A stretch of 22,991 nt of DNA from Aureobasidium sp. EXF-3400 (lineage: Eukaryota; Ascomycota; Dothideomycetes; Dothideales; Saccotheciaceae), in NCBI GenBank assembly GCA_024195585.1, contig SWBL01000540.1, positions 1 through 22,991 on the forward strand, written 5' to 3'. Positions 8,775 to 18,059 of the stretch are shown here, piece by piece; position 1 is the first letter of the stretch; each line of letters opens with the position of its first letter. Below the pieces are notes generated by a model, which saw only the letters and a program-made list of their open reading frames with translations, was not told the origin of the DNA and ran no database searches. Position numbers and translations under genes: made by a program.

Positions 8775-11066
8775 TCAAGGTCTGATTCTTTTTGGTGGCG
8801 GCGATCCGAGATGCGCCTCAAATAAATCATGGTATGGACGTTTATTGGAACGATTGCTTGTCGTTGTGTGTTCCTAGCTTCTATCGTCAAACCAGCTCGC
8901 GAACATGGCATGCAGACCGGGACACGGATCTTTTGCTTACCTTGGAAATCGCTTGAGTATGACTCTTGGCACTTGCCAGGATACATGCGGCGTAATAGGG
9001 CCACCAACAAGGGTTCAGCAATTCGATCGCATCATCGTATCTTTGGACATCATGTTTCCGGCAAAAACTAAGAATGACCCGTAGCGACTGACCCCAGACA
9101 TCGATTATCGGTATTTCCGATCCTAGATGGTGAAACTCCCTATGGACAGTGTAAGGTTCAACCAAGCTTATACCATACAGGATACTTACATCACTTCAGG
9201 CGTAGCTTCGTCGGTGGCTCGCTCGACGCTTCGGAGGTACTAGGGCCCGGTCAGCTCTACCTCTGTATCCGCGATTTTTTTCTACCTTCGTCTTCCCATT
9301 ACTGGATATCATCAGAGCTTTGTATGCCGTGGCGACCACGCAGTACCAGGCTCCAGCTTTCCAGAACGGCAGCGCGCCGACTTCATTCTCTTGGCGCGGC
9401 GTGGTACGAAATCGCTTGGTCAATTCGTCGGTATCGTCTTCAGGCGCTAGTTCTTTCGCTTGCGAAACCTGAATGTTCCATCCGTGCCCTCTAAATTGAG
9501 TCAAGAGCCAAAAGAGATCTGAAGCGCTCGTCAAGACTTCGGCGGTAAGAGATTTATCGGGATCGTGGGGAGGAGCTTGATGCACTCCGTGTATTTCGAA
9601 GAGAGTTTCTAGTTGTCGGATATCATCTGGAAGAGCCGAACGATCGAGTTTGTTGATCGAGATGCGAGATTGTTTGAAGAGGCTGCCATCGATACTATCT
9701 TTCAAGGAGTTTTCGTGCACGTATTTCTCAGCCTGACTAGACCACGCTTTGCATCTGTTTTCTAAGTTCGGGCAACAGTGAGTCATTACATCCAGGTAGT
9801 GCTTCCAGTGCCGTACTTGCACGCTATCGATGCTATTCAGTTAGAACGTGGGATGTATCTGAATGACCCAGAGCAATCTTACTTTGCATCCAAACAGTCC
9901 GCAGATGCTTCGAGGATCCCGATGGTGAACTTTCCGCAAAGTTCGCTCCATCTTTCCCCACTGCGGACTAGAGTCCTGATTTCATCCCTCGTCTTTTTTC
10001 CTGCGTCGAGCTTGAGACTTGCGATCAGTCTGTCTAAAGCCATGTCCCCAAAGCTGTTTCCTCGCGGGCATTTGCTGCCCCTCTCTTCCAGCTCCTTTCC
10101 ATCCTTGTTGTGATGATAGAAAAGTGCTAGGCAGTAGTAGCGAAGGCCAAATTTTGCTTCTAAGCACCGTTTAAGCTTAGCCCAGACACGCTCACGCTCA
10201 TCTTCATAAGCGTCCGCCCCTTTTGCAACCTGATCAGTCGATGATTGCTCAGCAGAGTGAGCGGATCTATCTATTGGGTCGCAACGACGAAGCGTATTCA
10301 TGGTCTGGCACCAGCTGTGAAGAGTCTCATCGCTGACTTTATATTCGACGCTTATCTCGAGTAGGAATTTGAGGTTGCTGGATTCGAGACGTGTTAGGTC
10401 GCTGTCACCAAGCCGTTTGAGAAGCGAGCCATGTTGAACAGACTTGTAGCTGAAACATTCTTGATACGCACGTTTTTTGAGGTCTGGAATGAGTTTCATC
10501 TGATTCTCGATGAATCGTTCTTCCTCATTCGTGGTTGAAGAAAGATGGTCTTCCGCTTGACTGAATTGGACGAGACACGATCCACTATTTGGAGGGCGAG
10601 AATCGTTCTGGGTTTTATTGTTTGGTACATATCGGGTGTTTCCCCCCGTAAGTCGAGATACATACCTGATGGGTGGGCGGATAGGCTTGGAACTTTGTTT
10701 GGGAGATGCGGCCTTGGACCTGGGACTTTGTTGTTCTTGATCTGCGCGCGCAAAGTTTCGAGGGGGATTCAAGCTCTCAGTAGCCCGGCTTTGGCCTTGT
10801 GGAGGCCCTTGAGCACCATATGAGGCTAGGGTCTTGCAGAACTGGTCGAGTATCCCACATGTTTGAAGTGCTGTGGACAGAGGTTCTAATATCTAGCATA
10901 ACTTGGTTATCGCAACGAAGCTCGTTGAAACTAATCTCATCAGACATACGCACGGCTTTAGAAAGAACTCCGAGTCCTCCGGACCTGTGACTGCCGCAAG
11001 TATCTGTCGAAGAAGGGTTTGGAGATGCTCGAACCTTCTATCTTGTTGATTCGGCTGATCCTCCAT
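8775..11066 (-). CDS. Hypothetical six-exon gene of unknown family, 673 residues
   Basis: Exons (minus order): 11066-10950, 10892-9883, 9832-9286, 9239-9190, 9139-8941, 8873-8775. The five introns are 57, 50, 46, 50 and 67 bp, all GT-AG; the first, second and third have CTRAC-like branch sites (ATAAC, CTAAC, CTGAC). Phases agree at every junction, giving 2022 bp from ATG to TGA. The ATG at 11066 has a purine at -3 and G at +4. The N-terminus is Gln-rich (MEDQPNQQDRRFEHLQTLL), residues about 70-150 are Pro/Ser/Gln-rich and probably disordered, and the middle is helical and charged. An aromatic WKAGAWYCVVATAYKALM stretch lies near 530-550. The C-terminus PPPKRIRP resembles a nuclear localisation signal. 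I recognise no catalytic motif or domain. A DNA- or chromatin-associated role would be guesswork. Confidence 0.65.
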
Positions 11067-11820
11067 TACCTTCGGGGGGTTGTGCTAGCACCACAGAACT
11101 TTTATCAACACAGTCAAGGAAGCGGGTAGCAGCCTCGAAACAGTAAAAATCTAAGCACTGTCGTAAGGAGTGGGGGGCTACAGGTCAGTTGTAATAGTAT
11201 TGAAGGGACTGGACATTTGGATTTGCGAAACAATCCAGCGCAGACGGCAAATGGCTTAGGTGATAGTTTTTTTGACTGACAATCACCCAAATGCGGACCA
11301 TGAGCGTATGAGGCGCAATTGAAAACGCAACGATAGACCTTGTTAGCTTACATAAGTTGTAAATGTGGATGTAGGCAAGGAACGTGCGGATTTTGGACTG
11401 AGCTCACAGTAGGCACCCCTAGTGTAGACCCTCATGCAGTAAACACTCTTTTCTAATCGACACAGAACGGCTATACCGTAGTGTCTGTAGTGTAAATCTA
11501 TCTATGGTCGAAAGCCAAACGCTATAGTATCTGCACGCTGGTCAATCACCGAGAGTATGGAGACAATGCAATAAACAATTGATTCCTACATTGTATACTT
11601 GCGTTCTCCATCAGACGAACCTATACATGTATGTGTGCACACGTCCAGGTTCTGGAGAGTTCGAGTTGCTCACAATGGTCAGAATTTGCCATCTGGATCA
11701 AGTCGCCTACTATCGAAAACTACTGGAATGCTCTTGAATCTCCTGCTAATTCAAGTACCGCATTGTTTCCCTGTTTGTTCCACAAAATTAACTTCGAGAG
11801 ACTCAGACGTAAAGTTCAAC
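11067..11820. other. Intergenic stretch without a supported gene
   Basis: Only short overlapping frames are present. It separates the start of the six-exon gene from the 3' end of the serine-rich protein gene, both on the minus strand, so it should hold the upstream gene's terminator and the downstream gene's promoter. No clear TATA box or polyadenylation signal was identified. Confidence 0.5.
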
Positions 11821-12842
11821 TTATGTATAGTTGTTAGAACTGATCCCAGGAATATTCCCCGGGTCTCCATCAAGCTCGTGCATGATACAACTGTCCGGAG
11901 TAAAGTTCTGCTGTGGCGAACACGGTGATACACACAAGGATCCGTTCGGTCTTGCGTATGGATTCTCGGGGACACTGTTACATAACGTTTGACTAGAGTC
12001 AACTCCGACTTGGGATTTATCGGGCTCTTTCCGATCTTTAGCTTTAATTCGGGAGAGGAAGTAGGCTACCAAGCCAACTATGGTAGCAAGGAAGCCTATC
12101 ACTCCTATCACCACACCAGCTATGGTGGCAGGGGCCAATTTATCACCAGATGTAAGTGAGTCCGGAGATGTTGCGCCTGTAGATGCAGTGTTGGAAGATG
12201 GAGATATCCAATCTGACGACACTGGGATGACGGATGAGAGAGATGCAGAAGCCTCAGAGGGGAAGCCTTCTCCGGGCTGGAGCATGTAATCTGAGTGTTT
12301 GGCTAGCCGTTTCTGTACAGAGATAGATGTAGACGAATTCTGACAACTCGTGAGTCCAGAATCAGGTGAGTTGTGGTTCAAGAGTACTTACGGGATTGAT
12401 CACCCCAACCATCTGGTAGTTGATGCATGAGCCCGGGGCAGAGCAGTAGAAGAACACGGGGTTTGTGTCATTTATCGTTAGATTCCAATTAGGAGGCTAA
12501 GGTTATGTCAGTCGTCAGACAGATGTCGCCTGATGGTTATTACCCACGTACATTGCTTGCTATCTCAGATACAGGGAACAGGCCCGAGAAAAAGCCCTCC
12601 TGTCCTTCCAGAACGTCTTCGTAGGGGATACATGGATATCCATACTGTGCGCGGACGACAGAGTGGATGAGTGGGAAAAACTCAAACTTCACCACGTCAC
12701 CAACGGATGCCGTCAAGATATCGGGTATGAACTGATGTGAGCCTTTACCCACTGTGACGGTGTGAATAACAGTGGCACTAGATGATGGCGAGATAGGTTC
12801 GGAGGACGTCAAAGTTGACGAGACATTTTGTATGCTAGCCAT
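11821..12842 (-). CDS. Extracellular serine-rich protein: cupredoxin-like domain plus one membrane span
   Basis: Exons 12842-12552, 12496-12392 and 12339-11821; introns of 55 bp (GTACGT donor, CTGAC branch) and 52 bp (GTAAGT donor) keep phase 0. The product is 304 residues. Residues about 25-132 match the fungal cupredoxin-like family: HTVTVGKGSHQFIPD, GDVVKFEFFP, IHSV with His60, FFYCSAPGSC with Cys115 and Cys121, and MVGVINP with Met126. The second copper His of plastocyanin-type sites is absent, so copper binding is doubtful. The LQPGEGFP motif after the domain is typical. A Ser/Thr-rich stalk follows, then a membrane span at about 203-226, a basic stop-transfer (RIKAKDRK) and a cytosolic tail of about 75 residues. 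No signal peptide follows the ATG at 12842, which is odd for a surface protein; an upstream leader exon may be missing from this model. Confidence 0.88.
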
Positions 12843-12933
12843 CTTACGGCAAGTCTCATAGTAGTGATCCTTCGTGTCTGATTCACAAATGCCGCAAGAC
12901 TTTATGGGCCGCTATTAGAGTGTCGGTCTTATA

Positions 12934-13280
12934 CGCTCAGACAGATACGGTAACATCAGGATAGTTATAGAAACACAACACTATAGCTGCCCCGGCAGAG
13001 AGTCCCTTGAGCGAAGCTGACGCTATGGTGCCGATGTTTACACTAGAACCGGCTGCAAAAGCTGAAATCGAGACGTTACCTACCTGAAAGGATATGGAAT
13101 TGTAGCCTTTACTGGACGGTGAATCCTGCCACACTACCGTCACCAGAGTACGGTTGATCAGTCTTGTAATTTACTTGTATGACATCCAAATATCGTCGTA
13201 GTCCAAATTTCGAGTCTAGGCGCATGTAAAGCCGGCTAGGGTCAGGATGACTGCCAGAAGTGGGTCTGGAGGACTACGAG
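12934..13280 (-). pseudogene. Possible decayed secreted-protein gene
   Basis: One minus frame runs from about 13280 to the stop at 12934-12936. It begins with a leader-like LLAVILTLAGFTCA, then a TAG at 13216-13218, a segment DYDDIWMSYK, a TAA at 13171-13173, and a longer open part with NRTLVTVVWQDSPSS, VSISAFAAGSS and GLSAGAAIVLCFY. Both stops are one C-to-T change from Gln codons, and the first would follow directly after a signal-peptidase-like Thr-Cys-Ala. No in-frame ATG precedes the leader, although one exists in another frame (about 13285) as if an indel occurred. No intron removes both stops. It could alternatively be a lost upstream part of the neighbouring serine-rich gene, or chance. 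Confidence 0.3.
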
Positions 13281-13632
13281 CATTTCAAGTGTAACTAAGC
13301 AAGATCAAGGAGATACGTATTATTCATGTTAACGACATGCACTTCATCGCCAAGGTTTTTCATGAGAACAAGACGATAAATTACATCCTCTTCGACATGT
13401 TAGCGGAGAGAATCAGCATGGCATCTCGAGACTTACATGCGCGAGACTTGGGCCCAAGGCTATATGCTGACAGAAAAGCGGTCTGGACGAGTGGTCCCTT
13501 TCAGGCTTCTCATGTCTTTCTCGTAGTATTTTCCGTTCTCATTGCCCGCTGTGATCGGTGCATGTTCATTAACGAATTCTCTTCTTTCATTTCTTGGTCT
13601 ACCATCCTTGTAAAACACTCATCTATTGCATT

Positions 13633-14955
13633 ATGTCGGTTTCGTTTGGTATGTTGCCATGGGCGCATAGGTACAGCGCAGTCCAGTCCTCAGACCAAGA
13701 GAGGAACAGACCTGAAAGCGCAGGTCATACTAGATACACCGTATCACGAAAGTTGTTTTCAAGAGTATTCACCTGCGTTCCACGCCTGACCCTGGTCCTT
13801 TTGGTTCTTGGAGTGTTTGCGTATCTATGCTCAAATTTGTCTGCGATTGGCCACTTTTTACCATCCACCACAAACGACAACTTACTGGAGTCATTCTTGA
13901 CTGACGCCAACCTTGAGCTCTTTGCCGATGTTTACGAGACTGTCGACTGGTCCAGGTTCGCGTACTCACAGTATGTCACAGAGAAGAACTATCTGTGCAA
14001 TTCTCTCATGATTTTTGAGACTCTGCATCGATTAGGAAGCAAAGCAGAGCGTCTGATGATGTATCCCGAGCAATGGTCCCTCGAGTCAGATACTCCAGAG
14101 ACAAAGCTATTACAACAAGCACGAGATAACTACAATGTCAAACTTGTGCCTATCCATGTCCAACGTTTTGCTGGAGAAGCCACATGGGGAGACAGCTTCA
14201 CGAAGCTTCTGGCATTCAACCAAACACAGTACGAGCGTGTCATCATTTTGGACTCAGACGCCAATGTCTTGCAGGTAAGTAGTCCAGCCTTTGTCAATCC
14301 ATGTGCTGTCGGGATGTTGATAAACAACATAGCCTATGGATGAACTGTTTTTCTTGCCACGGGTTCCTGTCGCCATGCCTCGGGCATACTGGCTAGACAA
14401 CACACTATCGTCTCAGTTAATCGTGATAGAGCCATCGCAGCGAGAATTCAAACGCATACTAGATGCTTTCGACCATCGACAGGAGACAGACTTTGACATG
14501 GAGATCGTGAACAATCTTTACGGTCGAGACTGTTTGATTTTGCCTCACCGGGACTACGACTTGCTCACCGGCGAGTTCCGCAGTACAGATCATCACAAGT
14601 ACTTGGGATCGAAGACTGAAGTATGGGAGCCGCATTCGATATTACGAGCGGCAAAGTTCCTGCACTTCTCCGATTGGCCTTTTCCGAAGCCATGGGTTGC
14701 AGGCCCCGAGACTACAAAATTGGAGATTCAACCTGCATGCCATAATACCACCAATGGTGGATACGAATGTGGTGATCGAGACGTATGGATCAGAATTTAC
14801 AGCGAGTTCAAAGAAAGGCGAAAGGCGAGTTCTTTCTATTGTAACGTTCATGATGTTGGCTGACATTCAAGGAAGAGGGTCTGCGGCTCGAATTTTATGC
14901 TTCATCGGAAGCGCTTAGAGCCTCAACGCACTCGCAATTTGCCTTCACCCTTTGA
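13633..14955 (+). CDS. Glycosyltransferase family 8, Gnt1-like type II membrane protein
   Basis: Exons 13633-14274, 14333-14824 and 14872-14955; 405 residues. The first intron is GT-AG (58 bp); the second is read as a 47-bp GC-AG intron with a CTGAC branch. The start is the first ATG in frame; the frame also reaches a TTG at 13594. Topology is type II: about 50 cytosolic residues, a membrane anchor at about 52-66 (LTLVLLVLGVFAYLC), then the lumenal domain. Family motifs are AYSQYVTEKNYLCNS, RLGSKAERLMMYP, KLLAFNQTQYERV, the metal-binding DxD in ILDSDANVLQ (Asp207, Asp209), MDELFFLP, VAMPRAYWL, DMEIVNNLYG, LTGEFR and HFSDWPFPKPW (325-335). Fungal relatives are annotated as N-acetylglucosaminyltransferases of the Golgi. 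The sugar donor here is inferred from the family only. Confidence 0.93.
14825..14871 (+). other. Probable GC-AG intron in the GT8 gene
   Basis: The exon end AAG is followed by GCGAGT, which fits the GC donor consensus, and CTGAC lies ten bases before the TTCAAG acceptor. Splicing is phase 0 and turns a frame that would end eleven codons later into an exon encoding EEGLRLEFYASSEALRAS and a clean stop at 14953-14955. Confidence 0.6.
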
Positions 14956-14986
14956 GCCGATATTCTAGAGGCGACCTTTGTGTACG

Positions 14987-15036
14987 CTTTTTTTCTCTCT
15001 TTTCTTCTTTCTTTCTTTCTTCCTTTCTCTGCTTTG
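14987..15036 (+). repeat. Pyrimidine-rich CT tract
   Basis: Almost pure C/T run with TTTC-type steps just after the GT8 stop codon and directly beyond the 3' end of the facing relic on the minus strand. It probably marks the 3' flank; no hairpin is evident. Confidence 0.7.
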
Positions 15037-15037
15037 T

Positions 15038-15385
15038 CTAATTAGTAGTTAAGGTAGGCGTCGGGTTTGAACTTTCACCGCCGGGTGTCTGGGTCCGGAC
15101 GGATCTGTTAGAGGCCTTATGGACATTGGTTCAGACGGGTTTGTCATCGTCGGTATAGTCGTCTTCGACACTCTTGTGGTCGGCGCTACGGTCGACAATC
15201 TTCTCTTTGCCCTTTCCCTTGTGTTTTTCACTGCTATTGGCACTGCTCTGGCCTCTGTCCTAATTTCCGTCCTAACCTCTGTCCTGACCTTCACCGTTGC
15301 CTCTGCCGTTGCCTTTGCCGTTTCTATTGGCTTCAGCCTCGCTCATGCTCATACGCGCTGAAGCTGTTATAACATAGTACTGTGA
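15038..15385 (-). pseudogene. Low-complexity frame with three premature stops, fused downstream of the ATG7 relic
   Basis: A single minus frame continues from about 15385 to a TAG at 15038-15040. It encodes a Gly/Asn/Arg/Lys-rich stretch ([16 protein letters not shown]), a Lys-rich HKGKGKEK, an acidic VEDDYTDDDKP and a Ser/Thr/Pro-rich end. It is interrupted by TAG at 15272-15274, TAG at 15260-15262 and TGA at 15131-15133. Each stop is one C-to-T change from Gln, Gln or Arg, and the composition stays coherent across all three. It is not part of ATG7, so it looks like the remnant of another gene joined at the breakpoint. No parent family recognised. Confidence 0.5.
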
Positions 15386-16802
15386 ATGTGTTAGCACGCT
15401 TCTTGACTGCATTGGAGATCCATCATTCAGACAATTGTCAAAGTTGAAGAGCAGCTGACGTACAGGGTTGCTGTAACTGAGTTTTGCGTTGCCGACAAAA
15501 GTGATTTTCCTCACTTCCAAGCCGATCAGGCAGCGTGTGACCGAGAGTGCGTGCACCTAGGGGAAGACTTTGGTCTCCTTAATAATGTGGAAATTGATGG
15601 AAGGGGCTATACGCCGCTTGATGAGCTCCAAATGTAGACGCCCATGTTGACGATAGGAGAAGAATTTGTAGACCTTGTGTCGCGATCCCATGCTGTGATA
15701 TCTGGCATGGGAACGCGCTCTGATGGCGCGATCGATCTAGCTGTTGGGAAAGATGACAGCGAATCGCGACCCTCGGGCGACGAGGGGAAAGTCGCATAGT
15801 GATCACCTTCGGTAGGCTTGACGGACTCGACCTCGAAGAAGATGGCGTGTGGGGTCTCTGGACGAGCTTGGGTTTCGCGGTGGCACATGATGTGCAGCTT
15901 TTCGAGTCTCCATCGTTGACGAACCAGGACGAGCAGATCTCTTAGCATCCATCCAGGATTGGACTCGAACGTCGAGGGGTCGGCGAAACATGTGCATTGA
16001 TCATCAGCGTCAACATCGTTGAAGAAGCCCGTCTCGTAGTTTGCCAGGGCAGCAATCTTCCAACGGTAGTCTGGTGTGTCATCGGGCTTGTGGTCATGCT
16101 CAAAGTCTCAGTCATCGGGTTCGTCAAGCGGGGTGTGGGACTCATGGTCGTCATCAAGCAAGTCCCCCCTGATTTTCTTTGCTAGAAACAAGCCATGCTG
16201 TCTTCCATCGACGCTGTATCTCCATGTTTGTACCTTTTCAACCAACTCGAGTGTCTCCTTTGGTGAGATCTTTTGAGCAGTCGAACACGACCATGTGGGG
16301 TCCGAGTGCAAGGCGGGGTATGCGAATTGGTATGTGAATTTGAACTTCTTGAGGTCGGCGTAGCAGATGGCTGAGAAAGATGACAATAGCGAGGGACATG
16401 AGAAGATGGCTCCGTCGTTGATGGCGTCCCAGATGGTTCGTCCTGCGCGTTCGATGTGGGCGGCTTTGTCGACTTGCTTGTACTCGTCCATGGTGTTGTA
16501 GTTGCGGATGTAACCTTCGCCGCGATAGAAGCCAGCGGGAACACTGTGCATCGCATTAGCCATCATGAGCATGACATGCATGCATCAACGAGTCCGTACT
16601 GGTCTTGGGTCAAGGCGGTATTGTGAATCTGCATGCGCGCTGAGCGCTCGGGGTTGTCCTTTGTCTGGATCTGCTACACGCCCAGTACTCTGCGGGCTGC
16701 AGAGTCCAGTCTGTCATGGTTAAGCTTGAGGTTACCAAGCGCTGAGTAGAAGCCTAGGTCGATCTCTGATGTCCACGGCGCAAATTTGAGCGGCTCCATC
16801 AT
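15385..16802 (-). pseudogene. ATG7: ATG7 (autophagy E1-like enzyme) pseudogene, truncated
   Basis: ATG7 activates the ubiquitin-like proteins Atg8 and Atg12. Here the N-terminal half is recognisable: [16 protein letters not shown] at 16802, [18 protein letters not shown], then VPAGFYRGEGYIRN, AGRTIWDAINDG, SCPSLLSSF, YADLKKFKFTYQFAYPALHSDP, VQTWRYSVDGRQHG, FADPSTFESNPGWMLRDLLVLVRQRWRLEKL, LIKRRIAPSI, and VRKITFVGN through [15 protein letters not shown]. Lesions are a TAG at 16674-16676, a frameshift near 16570-16600, a TGA at 16108-16110, a deletion with frameshift near 15630, small indels at the ATP-binding loop (LGAxTLG, Gly to Arg) near 15540-15560, and a frameshift near 15410. The adenylation domain ends there; the catalytic-Cys half is missing. 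Fungi need ATG7 for autophagy, so an intact copy presumably exists elsewhere. Confidence 0.92.
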
Positions 16803-18026
16803 GGTCGTTGTGTCGCGCTGCGGGGTGCTTCGTATTGGTAATGTATCGGTGGAAGACTAGCAGGCCGATAGTCTTGCTCAGTTATTGATATAATAATGGC
16901 ACGCCGTGTAGGATGATGATGATGATGATCAAGGAAAAAGCTTGTGAAAGTCGAGTTGGAACATGGGACGGCGTGACGTGCTGAATGTGATGGTTCACTT
17001 GTAACGTTTGGTCCGGGTCGCGCTTTCCAACTCCTCGTGAGTGTGAGTCCAACGCGCACGGTCAAACAAGCGCGGCCGCTTTCCACCAAACATTCACAGC
17101 TCCTTGACCGCTTCTTTGCTCCTTCTTTGTTAGCTATCTTGAATAGCGCGAGAAGGATCAATCAAGGCACACGTCCTCTCGTACCCAAGTAGAAACTTGA
17201 CTCATTACAAAGATACTCATCGGCATCTGTGACCGTGAGTGAACATGTGATGACGTTTTTCTCTCTCCTCTCTAAGCATTTACAGCGATACGTGCGGGAA
17301 AAGCAACCGTAGCAGTTGATCTGATCAAAAAACACATACAGATTCTAGCATTACCAGGATAGAAGGGTGAAGTATTGGGCACTGGTTACTATAGTATGAC
17401 GGATAGTGAGCCATTCTAAGAGCTCTTGTGGATATAGCTTTTGTGTTTCGGAAGAAGCTCTGCGAGATGAAAGCTTCACGATCGCGCTATGTGTACACCT
17501 AGAGCACATTGGCTTAATTGAAAGCGATACTATGGCAGGTGGCAGTGGAGATCGCCACAGCAAGGCTTTAGGGTGCCCTAGACAAGATCTGAGTATGATC
17601 GGACCTACGCCCTTTGGGATTGTATAGTGTCAAGTGGGCACGAAGTATAGGGTTGGTCTATCATGTAAATTGCACGTGTCTTGTGCAGTACGTACTTAAA
17701 TGTATTATTGGCAACGATCCAGTCGTCCACTAAGTACATTGCCATTGAGATCAACAAGGTCTTCAAATCTTCGTCCATATGGGCATTGAACCTATCTTCG
17801 ATTGCATCTTACTCCTGAATATGTGATTCTCACGCGGCTGCGATTCATGTTAGTCAGCCTCTGATCATATCCTCCTGTACCTGACACTAGGATCTTCGTC
17901 TGCCAACCTCGAATAAGCTATCTATCAGAAACGAAAGTTACGATACACAAAGACTACTAAAGAGACCCACGCAAATCTTACGTGGCCTGAACCGTATATC
18001 AGTATCCGGTTCCCAGCTCGTAGACG
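16803..18026. other. Intergenic stretch without a supported gene
   Basis: Contains the former upstream region of the ATG7 relic and the promoter region of the secreted protein gene at 18060. A (GAT)6 microsatellite sits at 16912-16929 and creates a His run in an antisense frame. A CACGTG box lies at 17673-17678. Frames of 60-120 residues overlap one another and carry no family signal. Confidence 0.5.
16912..16929 (+). repeat. (GAT)6 microsatellite
   Basis: Six perfect GAT triplets, followed by C. Confidence 0.95.
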
Positions 18027-18059
18027 ATGTCAAAGGCGACACACCAAGACCAAGAAGCA

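Noticed and set aside
9196..9822. Stand-alone 208-residue minus ORF with a Lys/Arg-rich end
   Set aside because: Its start codon is GTG and its last 29 residues read through a 46-bp intron (donor 9285, CTGAC branch, acceptor 9240). It is exon 3 of the six-exon gene.
9879..10772. Stand-alone 297-residue minus ORF
   Set aside because: It starts at TTG; the frame extends upstream to a splice acceptor at 10893 and ends in an intron donor. It is exon 2 of the six-exon gene.
13337..13789. 150-residue plus ORF before the glycosyltransferase
   Set aside because: It overlaps the real first exon in another frame and shows no domain.
15119..15361. Hydrophobic 80-residue plus ORF (Val/Ala/Leu-rich)
   Set aside because: It is the antisense image of the Gly/Asn/Lys-rich minus frame; hydrophobicity is a by-product of that composition.
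16799..17161. 120-residue minus ORF with a His run upstream of the ATG7 relic
   Set aside because: The His run comes from the (GAT)6 microsatellite; the frame overlaps the ATG7 start and has no family signal.
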